64,000 nucleotides of DNA. It comes from Protonemura montana. Lineage: Eukaryota; Arthropoda; Insecta; Plecoptera; Nemouridae. The notes below the pieces were generated by a model. The model did no database searches. It had not been told where the DNA came from and worked only from the letters and a program-made list of their open reading frames with translations. Below are positions 45,407 to 57,300 of this stretch, piece after piece (position 1 is the first letter of the stretch; each line of letters opens with the position of its first letter). The stretch is from positions 19,038,418 to 19,102,417 of the forward strand of contig OX387605.1 in assembly GCA_947568835.1 (NCBI GenBank), read 5' to 3'. Both the position numbers and the translations under genes were made by a program.

Positions 45407-47971
45407 TCAATCTATGGGGACACCAAGAGCTCTCAAGCAAACGGTTGCAGCTTCAGCTTTTGCTAATTTTTTATTAGGACTGCTAGTAGCTGGCTCGTAG
45501 TTCACTCCACTCACTTGCACTTTGAAAATAAAATTTTTCATATGATCCGGACCACTTTCACTAGAAATTTCAAAATACGGAGGCTTCCACCTTCTACGCG
45601 CACAAAACTCAATCAACAGGGAAATAGGATGTTTCTCTGACAACTTTTTGTTGTTTGTTTTTATTCTACAACTAGGCCTCAGATTCAGATGATGTTTCAA
45701 GTCCTCCTCAGTCATGAGCCCCTTTTTGTCCATTTTAATTTCTAAACTGAGTGGCTCCAGCGACCCTGCTTTGTTCTTGCCCAGACCTTCTCCTGGCCGC
45801 CAACCCATCTTCTGCAACAACGACATGCCCATCCCGCCAGTGAGCGGAGCAGCCGTCACAAACTGATCTTTTCGAACGTATGCAGGAGCGCCCGCAGAGA
45901 GCTGCGCCACTGTCAGCATGCGCACGTCTGTATTGCCGGTGAACTGCCCAGGCAGCTGCTTCGACTCGGCCCAAGTCTTCATCTCCTGGTTGGCGGCATA
46001 CATTGCGGACAAGGCTTCCACGTCGTTTGGGTTTTCCTGCAGCTGGCGCATGGCTCGCAGTCGCTGAGATACAATGTCGCCGATGTCTTGGCTAACGCTC
46101 GGCGGATCAGGGAACACCGGTGGAGGAACCACTGGGGAGGGCAGAGGGAGGTGTTCGGCCACGGGAGGTGCGGTTATGGCGAGAAGTTGCTTGGGAGCGG
46201 ATGATTTTGGTTCGACAGGCACCCATTCGCTTTCTGTCTTTCTGTGTTGGGTACCGCTAGAAACTGGAAACTGGACACGTAGCATCTGATCTGACGCTTT
46301 GTTGAGCAATGCATTTGCTGGCACTGGGACAGAATTTTTGATATTCATAACAATACTCAAGGGGCGTTCTTTAATTTGGAATGGATGGTTGAATGGTCGC
46401 TTTTCTACATCACTCTCACCGCTGTGCTCATCGCCTTCATTGTCGGAGCCACTCATTTTTGACTCTCTTTTTGAAAGTCTCACACAAAAGTCGGTTAGTT
46501 CTGCTACACTTTTCCCCCCTGATTTGATATTTACTAATTTCTCCTGTCCTATTGGTCCTGGCAAGGTACCTTGTTCCAAAAGAAATAAAGCATTTTTCCG
46601 AGCAATAGCCATTAATTTCTTTTTATCGATAGGTGATATTGAACGGTCTCTTTTTCTTTTATCATGGTTATATTTACTTTCACTACGTTTACCATGATCA
46701 TGTCGATCTTCACTTCGTCTACGTTGCGAATGTCCATTATGATGTTTCTCTGAAATCTTCTCCCTGAGTTCTTGTTTACTTTTGCTTTTTTCCTTATTAC
46801 TTAACCTGTCCCTGCTGCAGCTTTTGTGCCCATTCTCACCTTTTCTTCTTGATCTGGAATCTCTGCTCTGACTTCTTGAATCCCGTTTCTTTAAACGATC
46901 ATGGCGACTACGATGATGAGAGTTTTCAGATAGATGGTGTGTACGCTTACTACTTCCACTTTTTGAATCCCTTCGTCGCTTAGTAGGTGTGCTCTTCTGA
47001 GACGTACTTCTTGACCGATGTCGTTTGCAATGAGATTTACTTCCACTTTCTTTTGTTTTGCTTAACGAGATTTGTTTCGATGGAATTGGAGATGATTCAG
47101 CTGACCTGTGGCTGTTGTTATCGGAGTGAGCGCTGTCACTGGAATTTGATATTTCCCCTTCTTCATACATTTCTGCTTTTGCTTTGGCTTGTTCTTCAAC
47201 TTCTTTCAGGGTCGCTTCAAAAACAGAACTGAACTTAAGATTCTTAATAGATATTTTACTTGCAGTCTTACAACTACTATCAATTCTCTTTTTCAAACCT
47301 GACTGTTCACTGTTATCAATGTTAGTTGAAAGAACATTGCTTGCATCAATTGCGCTTTTAATATTTTTATTCACATCACCGTTACTGGTTGAAGAAACAA
47401 TTTCAGGAGTGTTCACGTCTTCTGACTGGCTTGGATTTTTATTACTAGATATTAAAACAAAGTCATTGACTGGTTTAAGAGGAGCTTGATTTTTTAACAG
47501 ATTTTTTTCTTCTTGCTTACTAGGTTTTGAAGGATGATCATCAGAACTTTTCGGCTTTATGGCTGCTTGTTTACTTCGAGATGTTGAAGTCTTGTCACTC
47601 TTAGATCGCTTTTTATGTTTTTTACTTTTATGTTTGTGTTTTTTCTTACTAGACTTTTTATATGAAAGCTCATTTTCCAGCGACTCTCTGGGGCTAATTG
47701 ATCGTAAATGACTACCATCATTTTTAGAATCCTTAATAATTATGTCGGTGAGTAGTGGAGGTGCTGCATTTAAAGAACCAAATAGCTCAGAGATGATTTC
47801 TGATGAAGATTTGTGGGTGATTGATTCAGTTACAGGCACACTTTCTGCAGTGCCTAGTATATTTGAAAGCTTATTCAAAACAATTTTTATGTCTACAATA
47901 GACTCGCTGCTTATATTTGTTCTGTCATTTGCAGTGTTTTCATCTGTGAGATCACTTCTTGTTGCAGCCAT
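45407..47971 (-). CDS. SON: SON-like splicing cofactor with G-patch and dsRBD
   Basis: A single-exon gene of 854 residues. The first ATG in frame is at 47971 (MAATRSDLTDEN); five upstream codons come from a TTG. A lysine/histidine-rich block at about 100-130 (KKHKHKSKKHKKRSKS) and a long RS domain at about 300-450 fit an SR-related nuclear-speckle protein. KKLMAIARKNALFLLEQGTL follows, a conserved SON segment. A G-patch spans about 712-752 (MGMSLLQKMGWRPGEGLGK). A double-stranded RNA-binding domain ends the protein at about 780-851 (HPISLLIEFCARR ... KKLAKAEAATVCLRALG). This order is the SON architecture. SON promotes splicing of weak introns, especially in cell-cycle genes, in vertebrates; a similar role here is inferred. 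It is much shorter than human SON because the human repeat region is missing. It is transcribed head-to-head with the KNL2-like gene. Confidence 0.95.
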   Translation of the reverse strand: MAATRSDLTDENTANDRTNISSESIVDIKIVLNKLSNILGTAESVPVTESITHKSSSEIISELFGSLNAAPPLLTDIIIKDSKNDGSHLRSISPRESLENELSYKKSSKKKHKHKSKKHKKRSKSDKTSTSRSKQAAIKPKSSDDHPSKPSKQEEKNLLKNQAPLKPVNDFVLISSNKNPSQSEDVNTPEIVSSTSNGDVNKNIKSAIDASNVLSTNIDNSEQSGLKKRIDSSCKTASKISIKNLKFSSVFEATLKEVEEQAKAKAEMYEEGEISNSSDSAHSDNNSHRSAESSPIPSKQISLSKTKESGSKSHCKRHRSRSTSQKSTPTKRRRDSKSGSSKRTHHLSENSHHRSRHDRLKKRDSRSQSRDSRSRRKGENGHKSCSRDRLSNKEKSKSKQELREKISEKHHNGHSQRRRSEDRHDHGKRSESKYNHDKRKRDRSISPIDKKKLMAIARKNALFLLEQGTLPGPIGQEKLVNIKSGGKSVAELTDFCVRLSKRESKMSGSDNEGDEHSGESDVEKRPFNHPFQIKERPLSIVMNIKNSVPVPANALLNKASDQMLRVQFPVSSGTQHRKTESEWVPVEPKSSAPKQLLAITAPPVAEHLPLPSPVVPPPVFPDPPSVSQDIGDIVSQRLRAMRQLQENPNDVEALSAMYAANQEMKTWAESKQLPGQFTGNTDVRMLTVAQLSAGAPAYVRKDQFVTAAPLTGGMGMSLLQKMGWRPGEGLGKNKAGSLEPLSLEIKMDKKGLMTEEDLKHHLNLRPSCRIKTNNKKLSEKHPISLLIEFCARRRWKPPYFEISSESGPDHMKNFIFKVQVSGVNYEPATSSPNKKLAKAEAATVCLRALGVPID

Positions 47972-48320
47972 ACCGACCTTAACCAAAAACTATATTTTGA
48001 CCTCCATTACTCGAAACCACCGCCTTCTCCTGTAGCTTTGACATTCCAAGGTTCCGCTGAATCCACAGCCTTTAACGTTTGACAGCGCGGTTAAAATGTG
48101 CGTTTCACACCTCCGCATCACTTCGCATCATTGGCCTAATCACAACGGTCTCCGGCGATTTCCAGTGCGGTATATGAACCGTAGATAGCATTTGAGACGC
48201 ATGGACCGCTCTGCGGCGTGTATGTAGTTATTGTTATTTTATAATGTTACTTTAAAACATGAGTATCCACCGCTTGATATTAATCTTAATTTCTCTGTGG
48301 AATCAAAGTGTTCGAGCGAC
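47972..48320. promoter_or_regulatory. Probable bidirectional promoter, SON / KNL2-like
   Basis: Only 349 bases separate the two start codons, which point away from each other. The interval must hold both 5'UTRs and both promoters. It is richer in GC than its surroundings (about 48050-48230) and has no TATA box on either strand at a sensible place, as expected for a housekeeping pair. Confidence 0.7.
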
Positions 48321-51300
48321 ATGGATGTGTCGCAGTACAACAACACTAGTTTGGCGCAGAACGATCAGCATACCGTCACTTCAAGGGCACAACAATTTCG
48401 GGAAGAACAACTGTGTGCTCTTCAAACTCTGGGAGATGTATGTTACCCTTAAACCAAGCTTTTTTCAAAGCGTCAATACTAGGTCAGTAGGAGTCTCAGG
48501 TCAGCGCTGCTATTCCTAGATTTTTTCCCCGGAGTCAACAACTGATTCAAGCTAAAATGAGATGCTGGTAAAATATTCATTCATTGAAACAAAAACATTT
48601 GTTATTGAATATATCAATGTTATATCAAAATACCTATTAAAAGAAAAAAAATTGTTTCTCAAGGTGGCTAACCAGTACGAAAATGTACACTAAACTATAG
48701 AGAACTTAAAGAATAATCGGATACTTAGAGACCAAAAGCTGTGCGGCGGTATACCACATAAACATTGTAAACGTTTTCAAGAAAAACACCGATGTCCAAA
48801 AGGTTAATGCAAGATGTAAAGACCTTCATCAACCCAGATCTAAACTGAATATAGCAGAACATAGTCCAAAGATTAGTGGCACATTTTTTATTAATAATGT
48901 TCCAGACAACCTTAAATCTCAGAGTGAAGAGGTTCCTTTTAAATTGTGGGTTTTATACATTTGACAAATTTCTGTTAGCAGAGGATTTTATATAAGTATA
49001 TTTTTCTAGCATATAAACCTATATTATACGACTGACTACCAATGCTTTGTTTTCAAAGACGAGTTAAAGATAACCAATTGTGTTTAAGAATATTCTGACT
49101 GACTTTTTTCAAGCTCATTGTTTTAACAAATGTACAGAGTGTTGAAAAGAAAGTAAAAAGTACAATCTATTACATTTAATCTTTATCAATGTATTCAATT
49201 GTTGTGTGGCTAGTTTATTACTTATTGATAGAACAATCTCTCAATTTGCCACTCTACTGGAAAATAAATTTAAGCATTGATTGCGTTTTTTTTTTAACTG
49301 CAATTCGACTAACGAGTGATTGTGCATTTTTTTATACCAATAGAATTTTTAAAACTCACCTTTATGTTTCAGTGGCAGCAGGATGGATACAAAACGTACT
49401 CGTCGTACAGCTTTTCTTCGTTTGATGAGACTTTCATCTCTACTGCCAACTCTGTTGCCAGCAGTGTGGTATTATTACTTTTTAGTCTATTTAAATAGAT
49501 ATATTGCAATTGCTAAACATTATTATAAGCAGTGGTAAGGCATATTTTTTTGAATATCATTTTAAACATGTTTTCACTTTTCTTTTGCTGAGCAATTTTA
49601 TTAATTTCCTTACCATCAGTTTTTTTTTTTTAATTTCTTGTTCAATATTACTTCTTTCTCTAAATCTCAGTACCCTACCCAATCAAAGCTGAAAGGTAAA
49701 AGTAATAGAACAGCACTTCAAAAATATATTTTCTCCAAAAAAAATAATTAAAAAAAAATAATCAAACAATCCCTAACTGAAATAAGTAAGGACAAAAATT
49801 TAAATATGAAATTTAAGAAACAATTACCCAAAGACCCAGTACAATCAAAATATTGACGTGCCTTAAAACCCCAGTATTTACTCAAAGAACAAGGGCAGTC
49901 GAGCAGTCTGTGATAACATCTCAAAAGCAAGTCAGTCTGACCTGGAATTATTTGTTACCCTGTCCCTATGCATTTGATTTTCGACAACACGATATAAACA
50001 CACGACTTAGAAGCATACCAACATTTTTCAAACGTGGCAATCCCGCAAAAAATTCCATCCAGCAAACACAGCAAGTGCATTACGCTGTACGACCCAAGCC
50101 GGTTCTACCAAGCGCTGGTGACGAGCGCATGAAGTTGCTTGTATAGGTACATTTTTTTTGTTGGTTAGAACGTTATATCAATTTGAGAGCCCTTGAAAAC
50201 ATATTGTTTTGGTCTTTAAGGAGAGCAATTACACAACATCCTCAACTTTTCTTAATTAAAAAAGGAATATTGTCTTATTTCCCAATCTTCTTGTTCATGT
50301 TCTTTCACTTGAGTAAGTCATTCTTCAGTTCCTTATTTTCTACCTGATTTTTGCGGCGTCTTTTGGTTTATATTGACTTAGTTAAAAGTGTAATGAAATG
50401 ATAACTAAATAATGGTAAGACAAAGGGGTTCAGAGCCGGTAGATGATGGTATAGGTGAAAACGGTTTTGCTCTGTTGATTAGGTTTTTTGGTCCTAAAAA
50501 GGACCGCATCGGTGGTCATCGGTGGCCAGCGCCAACGCTGGCGAAACGTCGACCACCGACGCGGTCCTTTTTAGGACCAAAAAACCTAATCAACAGAGCA
50601 AAACCGTTTTCACCAACACCATAACTAAATAACTTTATCTTGCTTTATTTATAGTCTGATAAATTTGGAAAAAGAAAAGGTATGGCAAAGGTGTTACAGT
50701 ACTACCGTTGAGTGTGCATGTTATAGGTAGAGGCAGATCGTTATTGTTTAAGTGACTACTTTACTGACAAAAATGCAGAGTACCGGAACACCCCGTTTAG
50801 TGGAGCCCCTGTCGTATGAAATTTAATTTCGATATTTCTCGTAGGCTTACTTGCTTTTGAGACTTTTCATGCTCAAAAGATCTCAACGAAAACGATTGAT
50901 TTACATGTAACGATATTCAAAAGCGAGAAACCTACAAGAAATATTGAAATTAAATTCCATACGACAGTAGCCCCATTTAACGGGGTGTTCTGGTACTCTG
51001 CATTTTTGTCGGCATAGAAGTCAGTTGGTTGCCATCTTTCACGCAGAAACTTTAACATTAACGTTCTGCCTCTACCAATAACCTGCACACTCAACGGTAC
51101 TACCATAGCACTTATTTTAGGTTTTTTAAGATTAATTAAGATTAAGTGAGCGTCTCAAATGTGAGTTATCTGCGAGAAATAACAAAATTAAATATTCTTA
51201 ACACTTGATGTGACACCACCTTGTAGTAGGTATCCTCAATTTTTGTCAGTAAGTAGTCATTTGGCGGCCATTTTTACTGAAGAACAATTGCAAAAAACCA

Positions 51301-54300
51301 GTAGTGCCAAAGATATAATATAAGTTAAGAGGCATATAAAAACAATCATAAAATTTGTATACAGGATGCGAGCATTGCCGCTGCCATTGTACACAAGAAG
51401 AGAGTTCTGCTATGGCAGGAGGAACGATCGCAGCCTCGGAAAGGTGATTACTGATTAGTGTCTTCTCCACGTATTTTTTGTTGGTTGTTAAGCTTGAGGC
51501 AAGTGGCCTTATAAGATAATAATGATTAAATAATGGATCTATTTGGGGATTCCAACTTGAAACACTTGGGCAATGTCAGTCTTTTCACCTCATTTAAGGT
51601 CAGTTGAATCAAACCTTTTAGTTCCAGCTCTGAATGTCTGGATTCAATTTTCTAACGGTAAATTTTCCTTATGATGGTTTTTAGACTCATGTCTACTTGA
51701 TTTATCCTCAGCATTAGTTTTAAGAAAAACTATTTGAACTGGGTTTTGAATGCTAAGTAAAGGGCTACTATCGGAAAATTATATTTGTTATCGGAAAATC
51801 GTCAGGACTGCTCAAACCTCTGAAGAAGTAACTAGTATATGTTCAATGTTGCGAAATGTCGGGAAATTTAGTAGCCCTTTACTTAGCATTCAAAACCCAG
51901 TTCATATAGTTTTTGGTAAATTGTCCTATCTCCTTTTTTTAAAGAAATTGAGGTAGATTATGAGTGCTTCAGGTATCGTAATCATTTATTTGTCATAGAT
52001 GTTTTCTCAAATATTTGAACTTAAGTTATTCATTTTTAGATGGAGCAGAAACATTGGAGAAAACTCAAGAGCCTTTTTCACTGTTCAAAGTTCCGCTTCC
52101 AAAACCAGCTGTGTTGGTGAGTATTAAGCTGATGGGTTTTATTTTTGAGCTCTTGATGAAATTTGGAGCCCAATTTGATTGGTACTATTGGATCTAGTGG
52201 TACTGGCAAAAGAGATTAAAAAAGATAAAAATAAAATTATTATTTTCAATGAACAAGAAAGAAAATGAGAAATGTTCTTGTTTTTAGACTCATTAGACTT
52301 CATGTAGCATTTTCCTGTTTGCAATGACAACAATGGCATTATACAAGACGTCATTTAAGAACCAATGCAGCTCATGTTGTAGGCCGTTCATATCAGCTGT
52401 AAATTAGTAATTTATTGAAGATGAGTTAAAAAAAGATCTTGATTCTGTTAGCTTACAAATGATGATTTGACGCCATTAGACGAGCGTCACATGGCCAGAT
52501 GTCAAAACGATTCATCGCTAAACCCCATTAATCAATCGATAAAAAATTAAGATTACAGTTCATCCGTTTGAAAATAAAATTTCTGATTCCGTCAGTTCAA
52601 GAATAAAAATGTTTGGTCTGATTCTGAGCCCACGAGAAATTTTTTATTGATTACTTATTCAATTTTTTTTCAGAGAGTAGAGCTCCATAACTGGTATTTC
52701 GGCCTTCGATCCAGAAACTGGGTTCTCGTCGGGAAAATTATCAACGACGAAGGGTAAACCAAAAGTTCATCATTTACATGAAGCACTAACAAGCTAGAGA
52801 CATTAGGGGTTTGTTTGTGTTTTTTTCTCACAGGAGCCTTATTCACTAACTTTCCGAATATTCGGTCAGAATTCCAATATCCGGCATTAGACGATTTGTC
52901 GAATTCGCGCGAATGCCAATGCCCAGAAAGTTGGTATTCTCTATGCACTTGGCAATAGACTCGGGCGGGTAAATGGAAACAAAGGCACGGGAGGGGAAAT
53001 CAGAGTCAATGAGGCAAAGGCAGAGTGGAAAACTGATAAAATACTGCTGAATTATGAATTTGTTTTTGCTTTTGACATTTCAAGAATTATCCGTTTGCAC
53101 CTTCTTATAATTGCAACAACGAAATATCTCAGCCAAACACCACATCAATCATTACAATTGTTCCTGAAAATCAGAAGATTATTCCTATTTAATTGTAAAT
53201 ATTTTATTAAATGTATTCCTTAAACTCAGCAACCTTTTATAGTTGTCACATACGTTGTAAATTACCATAGCCATACATTATTCCATATACATAAATAATT
53301 TTCATATTCAAAGCTACAATAAATACAAATCTGTTTCATTTAATTTTTAGTGGAATACAGTAATAACCTTGTTCTATGCCAATACTTTGCGCATCACCGT
53401 CACTTCAATATTTTAACATTCTAATAATCTTTGTTGCACTTAATAATTACGCATGTTTTTTCTCGGAAACATAATCACATTAACTTTGTAAAACGCGTAA
53501 CACGACACTTCTCACAATATATACTTAATTAGAACATAAAAGGGATACTTTGAAAAGGATTTGATTCTTTGACGATGATTTTTTGCCAACCTTTAACCCA
53601 ACTTAGTCTATTTACGGGGTCCAGTCGACTCAGAAAGCGAAAGTCCCGGGTGTAATTCCAATTCGCGGCTTTGGATCGCATTTCTAGATAGCGAATACCA
53701 ATTTTAGGCGAGATTTCCATTTCTCGCAATTGGACTCCCATTGCCGGGCATTGGCGACAAGAAAAGTTAGTGAATAAGGCTCCTGGGATCTTTACAAATT
53801 AAAATCTGCTTATTTTTTCAAATTTCAAAAAATAATTCTGATTCTAATGCATCCCAATTTAATGTAATTCTTGTTCTGTTTCTCTATTTAAAAAAAAATC
53901 AAAATTCAGAGTTAGTCATCTGATATGAAATTTTTAATTCTGATTCCAATAAGGTCTTACTTTTCTTGCTTTTGATTCAATTCCGACCCCTGGGCTAACA
54001 GGCTCTCAATATTTATATGAGTTTTCAGCAAATGCCAGCCTATTTTATTTGAGCCATAGTATGCATGCATGCTTTGCTATCAAGTCACATCCGGTCATTT
54101 ACATTAATTATTTTGTAGGGTAAAGGCCAAAGGGTTACAAAATATAAATTTAATTCCATCAATTCAAGAGTAAAAATCCATTTCCAAAAAAATATTGATT
54201 TTTTTTTATTCCGAAGCAGACCCTATTGTCCCTGTCTAATAATTGTAGGTGCATGATGCCAATGTAAAGTAATCAAAGATAATCGTTAAATTGGGGAAGA

Positions 54301-57300
54301 GGAAAACAGGAAACACAACTAACGCCAATTGCAAAAGACATTTCAGGTGTTGCCTTGTTCACCTGAGCTAGATGGCTATCTGATGGGAACAAGTCTATTT
54401 CTTTCACTCAGATGTTAAGTTAATAAAACAATTAGTACCTCTGATCATCTATTACAATTGGCCATTTTTACCTCGGTTAGAAGGGATACCTCGTTTTCTT
54501 TTCCCTATATTATTCAACAGATTTTGGCACTTGTTCCTTATTAATGACAATCATCATTTTTATTCTAGGATAAAAAAGAAATATACAAGCAGATCTTTAC
54601 TGCAGTATTTTGAAAGAACAAAAGCAAGGAAAATATCCTCGGTGGATCAGACAAAATTTCTTATTCTCTTTGGACCATGTTGTCTTGATATATGTAAGTA
54701 TTCTTGGTCATAACCTCCTTATCCTACATTATTTATTAGGGCTATCGTTGAGATTATAGATAAAGTCAGAGGGCCAGCGCTAATGTGAAACTATCTTCGC
54801 ATCAAATGGATGCCAAATGACTACTTTACCGTGACAAAAATGGAGAATGTTACTAAGAGGAGTCACCGGCATGTCGGGTGTTAATACATTTCATTTTGTT
54901 ATTTCTCGCAGATTACTCGCATTTGAGACTTGTTAAGGCTGAATTAATTTTTAAGATAGTAAAGTAGTTGACAATTGTGCTCTGTTGTGATGGACTTGTG
55001 GTTCTAAAAATGATCTTGGCCGAATTGACCGGTGACCGAGAAGATCCTCGTGGGCCCTACCGCCTTCCCTGAGTTGGAGTCTACAGTCAGGATGCCTAGA
55101 GAGAACAAATGGGTAACCGTGTTGCTGAATCGGCCGTCTTTGGCTCTCAGTGACTGGTTGCCCCTCCCACAGGGACCAAGCAGAGAACAGCTGTCCTGGC
55201 GGCATTGAAAGTAGCACCCATCTGCTGCTCCGTCCATTTCTGAAGATATTGGTGTCAATGCCAACAAAACGTTGACAGAGTATAAACAGCATCAAAACAG
55301 AGCACAATCATCAACTTCACCACCATCTGGTCGTTGCTGTCCACTTTCTTCATCATTCCAATTTTTTAATAATCCTTTCCTCAACAATTGATATATATTT
55401 TTAACATTTTGAGTCGTAATTATTTAACTGTAGAAGTTTTTTCACAAGGATGCGTGCAAGTGCCATCGGTGACACCTACTATTGCCACGAGTTGTAAGCT
55501 TGTTTGCCCAGCAGAAAGTATAATAATAATGCTGGCACTCTGACTGTACCTATAATCATCGGTTCATTTGTCTAATTTGAATATCCACAAACCCTTGAAT
55601 TGTGACTCTATGAAGCTTTGCATACCAATATTACCAGGTTATCAAAATTTTGAAACAACTCCAATGCTTGACCTGATGCTTTTCTTATTATTTTAAACAT
55701 TTTTTTTTGTTCGTTCTCAAGTCTATTAATAAAACACATTTTTACACCAGATTCTGTGGGTCAACTTCATCATCCGAACTTCATCAAGGAAACCTTTCGT
55801 CATGGATTCCCAAAGAACTGGAAAAATATATTATCTGCATGGAGTGATTTTAATCATAAAGGTAAGAACTATTTACTGCAGATTTTAGCTGCAAACTGTT
55901 TTGATTAGATTGGAGTAAATTATTTTTGCCTTTTCCAATGGTAGTAATAATAACTTAAATTCCATTAAATTCAAGCATCTCTTTAAACTGAATTATTCTA
56001 TTTCAGGCCAGCCACAAGACTTCATCTGGCCAGTTTGCAACACTTCTTTAAACAGCTCCAGCACCACAATGTGTTCCTATTTTACATCCGTTACCGACCG
56101 CCCTGTGCAAAATGAACCTTTGACTAATTTTAAAATTCCAAGGAATATTGGTGTGGAAGAGGACTCAAGGTATGCGCTTAATAGATTTTTGGGCGCCCGC
56201 GAAACTGAACAGAATTGTTTGTCTTATGTCACGGAATCTTCAGGCCCTGGTCGTAGAAACCAATTGTTAAATAGTGCTGAATTATCAATACATACTCCCA
56301 GCAAAACGCTGGCACATGTAGAAATCGCAGACTCTGCTGCTCACAACAAGTTTCCAAATGTAAGCTCTAGCAAATGTGTAGTGGAGAATGCACTACATGC
56401 ATCACGTGCACCAGCTAAGCATAGTTTGAAAGATGACCGTCTTGAATCTCAAGAAAATTATGACGGCCTAGAACCAAGAAAATTGTTAGGAACATCTACG
56501 TCTCAACACTTGGATGTCAGTAATAAAAAAGTACGTGCAAGTGTTGCGAATCGTACGCAAAGTAGTTCCAGTAAAAGACATGATGAACAGACTTTTCTAA
56601 AACAACAATCAACACCAAGAAATAGTTTGAAAAAAGATTGTCTTGAATCCCAAAATCATGATGACCGCTCAGAACCACGAAAATTAGTAGAAAGTTCTAC
56701 TTCTCGTAATTTGGATGCCAGTAATGCCAATGGTCAGAGAAGAATTTCCAATAAAGGGCATGATGAGAAAACCTTTAAAAAAAAATCGACAGAACGGCGT
56801 AGTTCGAAAAAAGATCATCGAAAATCCGGAAATAATGGCGAAGACCCAGAACCAAGAAAGTTAGTAGGGAATAGTATACAAAGTAGTTCCAGTGAAGGGC
56901 ATGATGAGCAGTCTTTTCCAAAACAACAATCAACAGAAAGGCATAGTTTGAAAAAATATAGTCTAAACTCTGGAAAGAATGGCGAAGGCCCAGAACCAAG
57001 AAAAGTAGTAGAAACTTCTACGTCTAAACACTTGGATGCCAGTGATGCTAGAGCAGTTTCTTCCAAAGTTGCCAGTCGCTCAAAGCATAGTTTCTGGGAA
57101 CAACTTGTTAAGCAAACGTCAAAACAACCAGGAACAGCAAGTCATTGCTCGAAAAAAATTCATGTTGAGTCCAGAAAGAATGACGACTTAGGGGAAGCAA
57201 GAGAACGAAAAGGAACTACTTTATCTCATCATTTGGATGCGAGTGATGCTAGAGTGGTTTCTTCCAATGTTGCCAATCGTTCAAAAAGTAACCCTGGCAA

